DNA from: Desulfofustis sp.
Lineage (GTDB): Bacteria > Desulfobacterota > Desulfobulbia > Desulfobulbales > Desulfocapsaceae
Assembly (NCBI GenBank): GCA_013042475.1
Contig: JABDQA010000038.1
Location: 1 to 37,786 of the forward strand
Direction of reading: 5' to 3'
Length of the DNA stretch: 37,786 nt
The position numbers and the translations under genes are program-made. Shown here piece by piece: positions 7,500 through 16,275 of the stretch (the first letter of the stretch is position 1; the number at the start of each line of letters is the position of its first letter). Below the pieces are notes generated by a model, which searched no databases, was not told the origin of the DNA, and saw nothing but the letters and a program-made list of their open reading frames with translations.

Positions 7500-8831
7500 A
7501 TGAATCCAATATGTATTGTTGACGACCAGCCGCACATCTGCTCTACCGTTTCAGGCATTCTCGCCGATGAGGGGTATGATTCGGTTGCCTTTCAGGATGC
7601 GGAAAGCTTCTGGCAGAGCCTTGACACCCAGGAGCCTTCGCTTGTGCTCCTGGACATATGGCTTCCAGGTGTTGACGGATTGGAACTGCTTAAGCGTTTG
7701 CACGAGCGTTTTCCCCGACTCCCCATCATAATGATGAGTGGACACGCCGGCATTGAGACGGCGGTGACCGCCATCAAAGCCGGCGCCTACGATTTCATGG
7801 AAAAACCGCTTCATCTCGAAGCCTTGCTCGAGAAAGTGGAGTCAGCCATTCATCACCGACCGCTGAAAATTGGCTCGTCCTCATCTTCTCCATCAACAAA
7901 CGGAGCCTCCAACCTCGAATCGTCAATTCCCACCGGCACGGTTGATATCGTCGTTTCTTCTGAACCCCAGCGCACTCTTGGAGAGAATGTCGTGCTCAAT
8001 GGTGTGGGGCTGCTGAGCGGAAGGAAAACGGGAATCATCTTGAGTCCTTTGGGAGTCAACGAAGGAATCGTCTTTCAAACCCTGGAAGGACAGACCATTC
8101 GCGGTCATATCACCAGCGTGGAAAACTATGCCAAAAGCGATCTGGCGAAAAAATTTTCCGCCAACTCGACTACCCTGGAAAACGGCATACAGCAAATCCG
8201 CACGGTGGAACACCTCATGGCTGCTTTTTCCGTGCATGGAGTTACCAATGTGCTCATCAAGGTGGATGACGAGATACCAAACGTTGACGGCTCTGCCAAG
8301 GATTTTAGTGAGCTCATAGCCAAAGTCGGCTTGGTGGAACAGCAGGCTCCCACCAAAATTGCCGTGATCAGGAAAAAGATCGGGGTCGGTAAAGAGAAAA
8401 ACCAGGAAAAACATCTCTATGCCGAGCCGTTCGACGGTTTCGAGGTTGTCATGCGAGTGGAGTATCCCAAGCCCATTGGCGAGCAGATTTTCACTTTCAA
8501 CCCTGAGAAAGAGTCTTTCTCCGAAGAAATTGCTCCTGCGCGGTCTTTCAACACATTTGAAAATATCGAGATGGCCCAGAGGCTCGGCAAGGTGGGCAGC
8601 GGTTACCTCAACTCCCACATCATCATGCACGAGGGAAAGGTCATCAATACGGAACTCCGCTATCCCGACGAATTCGTGCGCCACAAAATCCTGGACTTGA
8701 TCGGCGATCTCTATTTGCTCGGCTTTCCGATCAGGGGGCGAATCGTCGCCAACATGACCTCTCACGATTACAATCAGGCCTTGGTCGAACGCTTGTATCA
8801 AGCGATCCTGCAGGATATCAACACAGCCTGA
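7500..8831 (+). CDS. lpxC: Receiver domain fused to LpxC (UDP-3-O-acyl-N-acetylglucosamine deacetylase)
   Basis: A 443-aa fusion. Residues 1-120 are a CheY-like receiver of the NtrC/NtrX kind: acidic pair Asp8/Asp9, phospho-acceptor Asp52 (LLDIWLPG), Ser80 and Lys102 (DFMEKPL). A Ser/Asn-rich linker (about 123-145) joins it to LpxC, residues about 155-443, which removes the 2-acetyl group in the committed step of lipid A synthesis. The zinc and catalytic residues are all present: Glu237/His238 (TVEHLMAA), His395 and Asp399 (HKILD), and His422 (MTSHDY). The LpxC part is of normal length. No histidine kinase lies in the window. The two domains are in one uninterrupted frame. ATG 7500 is preceded by AGGA at a slightly long spacing. 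Phosphorylation control of LpxC is inferred from the architecture. Confidence 0.95.
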   Translation: MNPICIVDDQPHICSTVSGILADEGYDSVAFQDAESFWQSLDTQEPSLVLLDIWLPGVDGLELLKRLHERFPRLPIIMMSGHAGIETAVTAIKAGAYDFMEKPLHLEALLEKVESAIHHRPLKIGSSSSSPSTNGASNLESSIPTGTVDIVVSSEPQRTLGENVVLNGVGLLSGRKTGIILSPLGVNEGIVFQTLEGQTIRGHITSVENYAKSDLAKKFSANSTTLENGIQQIRTVEHLMAAFSVHGVTNVLIKVDDEIPNVDGSAKDFSELIAKVGLVEQQAPTKIAVIRKKIGVGKEKNQEKHLYAEPFDGFEVVMRVEYPKPIGEQIFTFNPEKESFSEEIAPARSFNTFENIEMAQRLGKVGSGYLNSHIIMHEGKVINTELRYPDEFVRHKILDLIGDLYLLGFPIRGRIVANMTSHDYNQALVERLYQAILQDINTA

Positions 8832-8859
8832 GCTATTTCTATCGAATTCTGTTCTCCCC

Positions 8860-8884
8860 AGTCCCCTGCAGCACAATGGGGGCT
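8860..8884. terminator. Weak hairpin between convergent lpxC and glutamate synthase genes
   Basis: AGTCCCC (8860-8866) can pair with GGGGGCT (8878-8884) around an 11-base loop. There is no T-tract on either strand, so it may only be a partial or Rho-assisted end. Confidence 0.3.
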
Positions 8885-8957
8885 TGGCTATGAGGCGTAG
8901 AGGGGTTAGCCTGGGATTATCGCAGGGTGGAAATGTTGGTTTTCCATGAACGTCAGG

Positions 8958-11288
8958 CTAGTAGGGATTCATCTGCCAGATGCCGCAGGGACACGTGTCG
9001 GCACAGAATCCACAACCGATGCACTTGTCGTCGTCGGATATATACTCGAAGCTGGTTTCCGCGCTTAATCGCAGCTCGTCCCGGGTTATCGCCCCGGTCG
9101 GGCAGATCGTCTCGCAGAGGTGACAATCCCGGCAGGTCGCGCAGGATAGACAGCGGGCAGCCTGGTCTTCTTCGGTGTTGCCTTTGTCGCTTGGGTTATA
9201 GTGGGTGATGGTCAGGGTCTGCTGAGGGACCAGCTGTTTGTTGAACGGCTGCCACTCTTCTCCCCTGATTTCCGCCAGTATTGCCTCTGCTGCATTCTTT
9301 CCGGCACCCAGCGCGTCGGTGGCCAGTCCGGGCCGTTCGACGTCGCCGATGGCCAGAATCCTGCCATCCGAGGTCTTGTGGGCCTGGTCGGTCTGGATCC
9401 AATCGGCCCCTCCTACCTGCATGGTCTGCACCGAACCGGGAAGAAACGGCAGCGAAGGGACATCGCCAATGGAGATGAACACTGTCTGGGCCGGAATCAG
9501 TTCGCCGTCGGTAGTGACCAGCCCTTCGGGGGTAACCTCCTTGGTTACAACCGGCCATTTAAAGCCAGCGCCAAGAGCCTCGGCCGCTTCTTTCTCTTTC
9601 CCGAAGGCCAGCGGCTTCTGGATATCGACCAGGGTTACCTGTTCAGCGCCAAGCCGATAGGCTTCGCAGGCCACGTCGCAGCCGACGTTGCCGGCGCCGA
9701 TGACGACGACCTCCTTACCCATTTTCATCGACTCCTTGCCCTTGGCCTCCTTGAGAAAGTCAAGCGCCGGAATGACCAGTTCATGGCCCGGGAAGGTCAG
9801 TCTTCTGGGCTCGTGGGTGCCGACCGCGATGATCACGTAGTCGAAGTCCTTCTGCAATCCTTCGAATTTTGTCGGCGTCATATCGGTGTCGAGATTGACA
9901 TGGACGTTTGACAGCGAAGTAAAACGCTTGATCTCCTCGTCCCAGATGGCCTGGGGCAGTCGTTCCCAGGGAACGACCTGGGCAAGTTTGCCGCCGAGCT
10001 GTGAGTCGCGCTCGAAGATGTGCGCCTCGACACCGCCGATGGCAAGTTGCCAGGCAGCGTTGAGTCCGGCCGGCCCGCCGCCGATAATTGCCACTTTTTT
10101 GCCCAGTGATTCGGCTTCCTCGGGTGGATCGAAATTGGCCACGGCCCGCCCCAGTACCTGCATCTCTATGGAACCGTCAACGCCGGTCCGGGTGCAGTTT
10201 TCCATGCACAGATTCGGACAGACGGCGCCGCAGACCGAGGCCGGAAGCGGCGTGTAGCCGAGGATCAGTTCGTAGGCCTCTTCTATCTTACCCTCGCGAA
10301 TCAGGCGCAACCGCTCGACGGTGGGAATATGGATCGGACAGTAGTAAGTACAGGGGGCAGCCTGTTCGTTGTTGGACCACCACGGAGCCCGGCGTCGCAG
10401 ATCGCCGGTGGTTATGGCGCCGATAGTGGAACGGTCGAGCGCCGGGGCCAGGTCACGCAGCGGGTCGCCGCCGAAGGCTTTATTCCAAAATTCGTCCCGG
10501 TACTGGGCCATGGGCATCGGCCCGGACCACATCAGGGCGCGCTCCTGGGGGGTGACCGAGTTGAGCACCTGCCATTCCTCGCGAACGGTCAGGGATTCGA
10601 GCAGGTCCTGACGGCCAATCTTGTCGAGATAGCCGCTGATATTATCCAGCAGCCACTGCCACTGCTCGTCGGTCGGCACATCGAGCCGGGCGTTGGTTTT
10701 CGAATAGGAACCGTCCTGCTCGCCGCGGAAATAGATGAGTCCGCCGACCATTCCGACGCAGGGGCGGTAGCCCAGCACGTTGTCGGGATTTTTGGGGTCG
10801 ATCCCGCAGATGACGGCGATGCCGCCGCAGTTGAATTCAGCGAATGAATCGCCGGTGGAGCCGAGCACCCACAACTCGGGTTTCTCGTGGTCCGGATTCC
10901 ATTTGGTCATGGTCAGGCCGCGGGCCCCGATGGAGCCACCGACAAACACCTTGCCGGCTGCCATGGCGTTGCAGACGCCGTTGGTGGCATCACCGTGCAG
11001 GGTGATCTCGGCCCCGATATTGAGGTAGCCGACATCGTCGGACACCGAACCCTCGCAGGTAATGGTGGTACCCGGCATACCCATGGAACCGAGCCGCTGG
11101 CCGCAGGGGCCCTTGACCCGCAGGTGCAGGCCGTCTTCACGGTGGAGCCTGATGCCGATATTGTGCTGGCCGTATGATTCGAGAGTCAGCTTGGATTCTT
11201 CGGCAGCCGCCTGGCGGACGATATGCTCGAAATCCATCGAGTTGATGCGGTTGCCGTCATGGTCAAGACCTTTGATAACTCTAGTCAC
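8958..11288 (-). CDS. Glutamate synthase subunit: GXGXG domain fused to GltD-like flavoprotein and ferredoxin
   Basis: A 776-aa multidomain protein. Residues about 30-200 are the GXGXG beta-helix normally found at the C-terminus of large GltB subunits. Residues about 290-770 resemble GltD: Cys313/317 and Cys353/357/361/365 near the Fe-S region, an FAD dinucleotide fold (IIGGGPAGLNAA, 401-412) and an NAD(P) fold (VIGAGNVGCDVA, 529-540). The C-terminus adds a ferredoxin module with Cys-rich sets around CATCRDCHLCETICP and CIGCGFCADTCP. It probably brings electrons from NAD(P)H or ferredoxin to the FMN subunit. It is third in the operon, 30 bp after the FMN subunit gene. Fusion of these two parts into one gene differs from the E. 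coli GltBD layout. Confidence 0.92.
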   Translation of the reverse strand: MTRVIKGLDHDGNRINSMDFEHIVRQAAAEESKLTLESYGQHNIGIRLHREDGLHLRVKGPCGQRLGSMGMPGTTITCEGSVSDDVGYLNIGAEITLHGDATNGVCNAMAAGKVFVGGSIGARGLTMTKWNPDHEKPELWVLGSTGDSFAEFNCGGIAVICGIDPKNPDNVLGYRPCVGMVGGLIYFRGEQDGSYSKTNARLDVPTDEQWQWLLDNISGYLDKIGRQDLLESLTVREEWQVLNSVTPQERALMWSGPMPMAQYRDEFWNKAFGGDPLRDLAPALDRSTIGAITTGDLRRRAPWWSNNEQAAPCTYYCPIHIPTVERLRLIREGKIEEAYELILGYTPLPASVCGAVCPNLCMENCTRTGVDGSIEMQVLGRAVANFDPPEEAESLGKKVAIIGGGPAGLNAAWQLAIGGVEAHIFERDSQLGGKLAQVVPWERLPQAIWDEEIKRFTSLSNVHVNLDTDMTPTKFEGLQKDFDYVIIAVGTHEPRRLTFPGHELVIPALDFLKEAKGKESMKMGKEVVVIGAGNVGCDVACEAYRLGAEQVTLVDIQKPLAFGKEKEAAEALGAGFKWPVVTKEVTPEGLVTTDGELIPAQTVFISIGDVPSLPFLPGSVQTMQVGGADWIQTDQAHKTSDGRILAIGDVERPGLATDALGAGKNAAEAILAEIRGEEWQPFNKQLVPQQTLTITHYNPSDKGNTEEDQAARCLSCATCRDCHLCETICPTGAITRDELRLSAETSFEYISDDDKCIGCGFCADTCPCGIWQMNPY

Positions 11289-11318
11289 AGAGGAACTCCT
11301 TAGCAGAAAACGTTAGAC

Positions 11319-12959
11319 TTAGCAGACGTATTTTATCTGCAGCCGGTCGGCGGCAGCCTTGTCGTTGATGCCGACGGCATCGGACATGCCGATGGGCAGA
11401 CTCTGGGATCTGCCAAGCGGCGCCATGATCTTCTTTACGTCAGTCTGGATAGCCATAAAGGTCTCGGCCACCCGTTCAGCCACCTTGTCCGGGTCGAGTC
11501 GGCGGTAAAGCTTGTGATTCTGGCTGGTAATGCCTTTCGGGCAGATGCCGACATTGCAGACGTTGCACCGGTTCTGTTCGTTGCCGAGACAGCCGGCGGC
11601 AGACTGCATGATATATTTGCCGATGTGCACCGCAGAGGCACCGAGCATGATCAGGGCCATGCCGTTCTGGGCAGCGTTGCCGTTTTTACCGACGCCGCCG
11701 GCGGCATAGATAGGCACCTCGTTCTGCATACCCTGGGCGGCCAGGTCCAGATAGCACTCGCGGACGTTCGAGGCCACCGGGTGTCCGGTTGCATCCATCG
11801 ACACGTTGTAGGCTGCACCGGTGCCGCCGTCGATGCCGTCGATCAGCAGACCGCCGGCATAGGGGTTACGGACCAGATTGTTGAGGACAGATTTTGCCGA
11901 GGTCGAGGCCGAAATTTTCGGATAGACGGGCACCTTGTGATCAAATGCCATGGACAGCGTCTGAATCATCTTCATGACGCTCTCTTCGATGGAGTAGAGC
12001 GTCTGGTGAACAGGCGGCGAGGGCAGGTCGACGCCCTCGGGTACCCCACGCAATCGGGCGATCAGTTTGGAGACTTTGTACCACATCAGCAGGCCGCCGT
12101 CGCCGGGCTTGGCTCCCTGGCCATACTTGATCTCGATCGCCGCCGGATCGCACTGCATGTCCGGAATGGCCCTGATGATTTCATCCCAGCCGAAATAACC
12201 GGAAGCGATCTGTAGGATGATGTATTTCAAATACTGGCTCTTGAGGACCCATGGCGGGCAGCCGCCTTCACCGGTGCACATGACCACCGGAATACCCAGG
12301 ACTTCGTTGCAGTAGGCGACGCCCTGGAGAAGCCCGAGCCACATGTTCGGAGACAGGGCACCAAACGACATTGATCCGATGATGAACGGAAATACCTCAC
12401 GGGTCGGCGGGATCCAGCCGCCCTGAGCTGTACGGGTCAGGTAGTCTTCCGGCGATAGGATGCGGCCCAGGGTGGTGGACACGGTGAACTCGTGCCGACC
12501 TGCGTCCAGGGCTGGATCGGTGAGCATCGAGATGCGGTCGAACATGATCCGATCGAGCAGGGTCGGCCCGGAGGTGTTTCTGCGGCCGCCCCGTTTGTAA
12601 GCCTCGCCCTTCTGATTGGCGAGAAACAGGGTGCGATTTTCCACCGTGTTGAGCACCGGGGTAATGGCCTCGTTGGGACAGACCATCGCACACATGCCGC
12701 AGCCGATACAGGCGTGGGCCATGTCGGTCTTCTGCCTGATACCCACGAAGGTGCGGTATTCGCTGCCCCGTTTGTTGCTCATCACCTCGAGGTTGGGCAT
12801 CCGCTGGCGCCGGTAGGTCAGGTGCAGACACTCCTTCGGGCAGACACTGGTACAGTGGCCGCAGAGGGTGCAGCGATCTTCACGATGCTGGATGATCCAG
12901 GGCAGATCGTGATAGGTTAAGCCGCCAGGCTCAATGGGAACTGATCGAATTGGGACCAT
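11319..12959 (-). CDS. gltB: Glutamate synthase FMN-domain subunit with N-terminal ferredoxin module
   Basis: A 546-aa protein that should form glutamate from 2-oxoglutarate and ammonia on FMN. The N-terminus carries two [4Fe-4S] motifs: Cys30/33/36/40 and Cys84/87/90/94. The FMN-binding barrel follows, with GSMSFGALS, CTGEGGCP, IKYGQGAKPGDGG, GIDGGTGAA and AAGGVGKNGNAAQ. A [3Fe-4S]-type set lies at Cys465/468/473 (CNVCNVGIC). Ferredoxin-plus-FMN is the architecture of archaeal-type glutamate synthases. Its start overlaps the end of the glutaminase gene by 43 bp in another frame, so translational coupling is likely. Confidence 0.93.
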   Translation of the reverse strand: MVPIRSVPIEPGGLTYHDLPWIIQHREDRCTLCGHCTSVCPKECLHLTYRRQRMPNLEVMSNKRGSEYRTFVGIRQKTDMAHACIGCGMCAMVCPNEAITPVLNTVENRTLFLANQKGEAYKRGGRRNTSGPTLLDRIMFDRISMLTDPALDAGRHEFTVSTTLGRILSPEDYLTRTAQGGWIPPTREVFPFIIGSMSFGALSPNMWLGLLQGVAYCNEVLGIPVVMCTGEGGCPPWVLKSQYLKYIILQIASGYFGWDEIIRAIPDMQCDPAAIEIKYGQGAKPGDGGLLMWYKVSKLIARLRGVPEGVDLPSPPVHQTLYSIEESVMKMIQTLSMAFDHKVPVYPKISASTSAKSVLNNLVRNPYAGGLLIDGIDGGTGAAYNVSMDATGHPVASNVRECYLDLAAQGMQNEVPIYAAGGVGKNGNAAQNGMALIMLGASAVHIGKYIMQSAAGCLGNEQNRCNVCNVGICPKGITSQNHKLYRRLDPDKVAERVAETFMAIQTDVKKIMAPLGRSQSLPIGMSDAVGINDKAAADRLQIKYVC

Positions 12960-14059
12960 ATTTCTAATTCCTTTCTATCTGGGGGAATGATGACGGTATG
13001 TTCTCTCATGGGCTGAAAATCGAGGCTCGGATCGCGATCGGGAACCATGGCGTCGACGCCGCACATTTCCGAGGCGATTGCCCAGACGCCCTCTCTGCCT
13101 CCGACGGTGGCCGGACGTAGCTTCTTGTGATCCATGACCAGCAGACAGGTTTCGTCCGGCAGGGTACCGATTACCGCGTTGGGACCGTCGATGATGAGCC
13201 GTCTGCAGGCATTGCGCAACCCGATGAGGAAATCACCCTGGGGATGACCGTCCAGTTCCTTGAGGCTCAGCGGGGTGATGATGTGCTTGTAGGCCTGCAA
13301 GGGCAGCCTCAACTCTTTCAAGGTGTAATGGAGAATATGGGTGAAAACCTCGGAGTCGCTCTGGTAGCCCATGTAGCCCTTGAACGGCCTGCCCAGCAGC
13401 CAGTCGCGGATGGGCACAAAAGCGGTATTCTCGCCGTTGGTCATGGTCGAGATGCCCTGCACGAAGAAAGGATGGCAGGCGTAAAGATTGATACCGTAGT
13501 TGGTGTTCTGACGGCCTTGGGCCATGCAGACCCGAGACTGGATCTGACTGTCATGAAGACTCAGCAGGTTGCCGACTTGCAGCGGCCAGCCCACCTCCTT
13601 GATCATCGCCACGTCGGGCCAGAACGAAAAGACCGACAGGTCGCCGCCGTGCGCTTCTCCATCTTTACGCAGAGCCAGCCGGGTTTCCAGAAGTTCGCCT
13701 TCCCTGTCTTCCATCTCTTTTCCCTGGAATTCCTCCGGCATACGGTAGGCCCTGAGGAAATAGCGATAACGGTCCATGTCGCCCATATGGCTGCGGTCCA
13801 TGTGGAACTTGTGATCGTATTTGAGTTCGTAACCGCGCTTTTCCATAAACTGGTCAAGTCGCTTCCAGGCCTTTTTGTTCTCGGCAATACCAGAGAGGAT
13901 TGGAAATCTCGGATTATACTTGAAATCTTCAAACTCAAGGCCCCTGAGCAGAAGCCCGAGGCCGGAGCCGTCGTACCCTTCCTTCATGGCTTCCATTGCC
14001 TTGAGCACCTCGTAAGGCGAGAAGGGTTCATTAGCTGTTTTCAGGGCTAATCGACACAT
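12917..14059 (-). CDS. Glutamate synthase glutaminase subunit (class II amidotransferase)
   Basis: A 380-aa class-II (Ntn) glutamine amidotransferase that releases ammonia from glutamine for the FMN subunit. The sequence begins Met-Cys, so removal of Met exposes the Cys nucleophile. Other marks are the DGSGLG loop, the RQNTNYG stretch and MTNGEN, corresponding to the substrate-binding and oxyanion region. It is the first gene of the three-gene operon, with AGGAG six bases before ATG and a sigma70-like promoter about 120 bp upstream. In GltB of E. coli this domain is fused to the rest; here it is separate, as in archaea and some Desulfobacterota. Confidence 0.92.
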   Translation of the reverse strand: MCRLALKTANEPFSPYEVLKAMEAMKEGYDGSGLGLLLRGLEFEDFKYNPRFPILSGIAENKKAWKRLDQFMEKRGYELKYDHKFHMDRSHMGDMDRYRYFLRAYRMPEEFQGKEMEDREGELLETRLALRKDGEAHGGDLSVFSFWPDVAMIKEVGWPLQVGNLLSLHDSQIQSRVCMAQGRQNTNYGINLYACHPFFVQGISTMTNGENTAFVPIRDWLLGRPFKGYMGYQSDSEVFTHILHYTLKELRLPLQAYKHIITPLSLKELDGHPQGDFLIGLRNACRRLIIDGPNAVIGTLPDETCLLVMDHKKLRPATVGGREGVWAIASEMCGVDAMVPDRDPSLDFQPMREHTVIIPPDRKELEIWSQFDQFPLSLAA

Positions 14060-14180
14060 CTAATTCTCCTGGGTAAAGAGTGAGCCACCTTCCGGCAACT
14101 ATATGAGTATTTAATAGAAAGCGAACCGCAGGTGGGGTACTTCCAGCCGGGTGGTAATCAATATTTTTTCGGAACCTGCA

Positions 14181-14209
14181 CATATACACAAAATGTGAAA
14201 TGGAGTCAA
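14181..14209 (-). promoter_or_regulatory. Sigma70-like promoter of the glutamate synthase operon
   Basis: On the minus strand: TTGACT (-35, 14204-14209), a 17-bp spacer, then TATATG (-10, 14181-14186). The expected start of transcription lies about 110 bases before the glutaminase ATG. Confidence 0.6.
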
Positions 14210-14297
14210 GTAAGCGGCCGGTCGAGGGAGGGGGGAGAAAGGTCCCAATGCGGGGGAATGTCTGCAAATCTCAGAAAAAGGAGAGGAAAATGGGCAT

Positions 14298-14319
14298 TAC
14301 GTCAATGATCAGTGACGTA
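14298..14319 (-). terminator. Possible terminator after the tatA pair
   Basis: TACGTCA (14298-14304) and TGACGTA (14313-14319) form a 7-bp stem with an 8-base loop. On the minus strand a pyrimidine-rich stretch with runs of T follows a few bases later. It is 14 bp past the end of the second tatA. The stem is short and AT-rich. Confidence 0.35.
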
Positions 14320-14332
14320 TTTAAAAGAACAG

Positions 14333-14578
14333 CTATTTTGTGATGTTGGAGATATTTTTGACCTTATCGATCTGATCCTTGACCTCGGCGACTTCCTTGA
14401 CGCCGGGCAGGTCGTCGATCAGCTCCTTGGAGCTGGCTTTGACATCGCCGACTTCTTTTTTGAAAGAGCCCATGGCCTTGCCAAGGCCGGAGCCGATCTC
14501 GGGCAGTTTTTTACCCCCGAAAATGAGGACGGCAATGCCTAGAATGACGATGAGTTCTGGGGTTCCAAGTCCAAACAT
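14333..14578 (-). CDS. tatA: Twin-arginine translocase TatA/TatE-type protein, second copy
   Basis: An 81-aa protein beginning MFGLGTPELIVILGIAVLIF, the single N-terminal transmembrane helix of Tat[21 protein letters not shown], the hinge and amphipathic helix, follows, and then a charged tail. It would form the Tat pore for folded proteins. It lies 23 bp after another tatA and probably shares its mRNA. The tail (residues 40-81) is longer and more basic/acidic mixed than in its neighbour, so the two may have separate roles (TatA versus TatB-like). No tatC is in the window. Confidence 0.93.
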   Translation of the reverse strand: MFGLGTPELIVILGIAVLIFGGKKLPEIGSGLGKAMGSFKKEVGDVKASSKELIDDLPGVKEVAEVKDQIDKVKNISNITK

Positions 14579-14601
14579 GGGGTCTTCTCCAGCGGTGATG
14601 A

Positions 14602-14796
14602 TCAGCTTTTAGTGGAATCTTCAGAATCCTGATTGTTCTCGTCGATCGTTTTGGTTTCGTCCTGCTTGGTGGCTTCCTTGAAATTTTTAATGCCTTTTCC
14701 TATTCCCGAGCCTATTTCAGGAAGTTTCCCAGCACCGAAAATGATGACGATAATCACCAGTATGACTATAAGTTCAGGCATTCCCAGTCCGAACAT
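14602..14796 (-). CDS. tatA: Twin-arginine translocase TatA-type protein, first copy
   Basis: A 64-aa TatA protein: transmembrane helix ([15 protein letters not shown]), [20 protein letters not shown] hinge/amphipathic region, and a short acidic, Asn/Ser-rich tail. It is first of a tandem pair, behind its own promoter (14868-14896). Tat clients exist in the window (the aldo/keto reductase). Confidence 0.93.
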   Translation of the reverse strand: MFGLGMPELIVILVIIVIIFGAGKLPEIGSGIGKGIKNFKEATKQDETKTIDENNQDSEDSTKS

Positions 14797-14867
14797 GTGC
14801 GTACCTCGATAATGCTACATGGTTTGACTAATCCCGCAGTAAATCTGCCGTTCTGCTTATGCCGCTA

Positions 14868-14896
14868 TGTATAGAGTAGTATCTCCAGAAAGTCAA
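14868..14896 (-). promoter_or_regulatory. Sigma70-like promoter of the tatA pair
   Basis: Minus strand: TTGACT (14891-14896), a 17-bp spacer, TATACA (14868-14873). Close to consensus at ideal spacing, in the 122-bp gap between mtaD and tatA. A short GCAG-TAAAT-CTGC hairpin lies in the leader. Confidence 0.65.
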
Positions 14897-14918
14897 GCTG
14901 GACGGCACGGCCAGGGTT

Positions 14919-16268
14919 TCATTTGGCAGCGCCGGCCTGTTCCCTGATCCGCAATACTTTGGTGCTGAGCTCCCGCATCCTGGCAATCGCCATATCTTCG
15001 TCAAGGCTCAGCAGATGCCGCTGTTTCATGACCAGGCGGCCATTGATCATCGAATGGATCACATCCCCGCCCCGGGCGGCGTAGACCAGGTGCGAGGGAA
15101 GGTTGTAGAGCGGCACCAGGTGGGGCTGATCCAGGTCGAGGACGATCAGATCTGCCTTTTTGCCCGTCTCCAGTGTTCCGATCTCAGATTCTGCCCCAAG
15201 CGCCATGGCTCCGTTAAAGGTAGCGCATTTCAGGGTGGTCTCGGCATCCATCACCGTCGGGTCCATGGCCACGACCTTGTGTACCTTTGCAACACTGCTC
15301 ATTTCAGCGAACATGTCGACATCATTGTTGGAGGCGGGTCCGTCGGTGCCGATGGCTACGCACACCCCTTTCTGAATGAGCGCCGGTATCGGTGCGGCAC
15401 CGGAGGCAAGTTTCATGTTCGATTCGACGCAATGACTTACCTTGACCTGTGTGCTGGCCAGCAGATCCATCTCCTCCTCGGTCAAATGTACACAGTGAGC
15501 GGCCAACAGCCTGCTTTCCAGCAGGCCGAGCCGATGAAGATGTTGCACCGGACGGACCCCGTAGCGCTCGACACAGGTGGCCACTTCGGATTCAGTCTCG
15601 GCGAGGTGGACAACATGCAGGCAGCCCCCATTTGCAGCCAGCTCAGCCGCTCTCTCCAGCAGCGTGGGTGCGCAGGTATAAACCGAGTGCGGGGCGACGG
15701 TTATCGAGATGAGCGGATGCTGCCGGTAGGCAGAGACCAGTTCCCTGACCATGGCAAAGCCGTTATCTAGTTTCCCATAGGAGGGTGAATCGAAATCGTA
15801 GAGCACCTCGCCGATCCAGGCTCTGATGCCAGTTTCGTCGGCGGCCCGGGCAACTTCGCCAGCAAAAAGGTACATGTCGCAGAAACTGGTGGTTCCCGAT
15901 TTGATCATCTCGGCGATGGAGAGCAGGGTGGAGAGGTAAACCATCTCGGCGTCGAGCTGCTGTTCCACCGGGAAGATGTGTTCCTGCAGCCAGGTCATCA
16001 GCGGCAGGTCATCGGCAATGCCGCGCAAATAGCTCATCGGCGCGTGGGTGTGGGTGTTGATCAGACCGGGCATGACCAGTCCCGCCGGTTCGTGCAGCCG
16101 CTCTGCTTCGGGAAATCTGGCGGTCAACTCTGCGCGGCTGCCAATGGCAGCAATGGCATCGCCCAGGACAGCGACGGCGCCGTCTTCTATCCGGTCGGCG
16201 TGACGCCAAGTGGGCAAAAGGTATCTGCCGGAAACTATATAATCAGCCTGATCATGTTTCCCGTCCAT
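14919..16268 (-). CDS. mtaD: 5'-methylthioadenosine/S-adenosylhomocysteine deaminase
   Basis: A 449-aa amidohydrolase that deaminates methylthioadenosine or S-adenosylhomocysteine to the inosine analogue. The TIM-barrel metal site is visible: His73/His75 (NTHTHAP), the HLAETESE stretch, AHCVHL and the GTDGPASNN loop with the metal-binding Asp. The N- and C-terminal beta-sandwich parts (LPGLI; ETGKKADLIVLD) are present, and the length is typical. It begins 7 bp after punA and is last in the run topB-rsfS-thrC-punA-mtaD. The pairing with a purine nucleoside phosphorylase suggests salvage of methylthioadenosine through methylthioinosine. Confidence 0.92.
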   Translation of the reverse strand: MDGKHDQADYIVSGRYLLPTWRHADRIEDGAVAVLGDAIAAIGSRAELTARFPEAERLHEPAGLVMPGLINTHTHAPMSYLRGIADDLPLMTWLQEHIFPVEQQLDAEMVYLSTLLSIAEMIKSGTTSFCDMYLFAGEVARAADETGIRAWIGEVLYDFDSPSYGKLDNGFAMVRELVSAYRQHPLISITVAPHSVYTCAPTLLERAAELAANGGCLHVVHLAETESEVATCVERYGVRPVQHLHRLGLLESRLLAAHCVHLTEEEMDLLASTQVKVSHCVESNMKLASGAAPIPALIQKGVCVAIGTDGPASNNDVDMFAEMSSVAKVHKVVAMDPTVMDAETTLKCATFNGAMALGAESEIGTLETGKKADLIVLDLDQPHLVPLYNLPSHLVYAARGGDVIHSMINGRLVMKQRHLLSLDEDMAIARMRELSTKVLRIREQAGAAK

Positions 16269-16275
16269 AGTGTGC

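Noticed and set aside
7923-8876. 317-codon minus-strand frame opposite lpxC
   Set aside because: It overlaps an enzyme with all catalytic residues and has no motif of its own.
13127-14050. Long plus-strand open frame opposite the glutaminase gene
   Set aside because: It is a mirror of a well-supported gene in GC-rich DNA, with no recognisable motifs.
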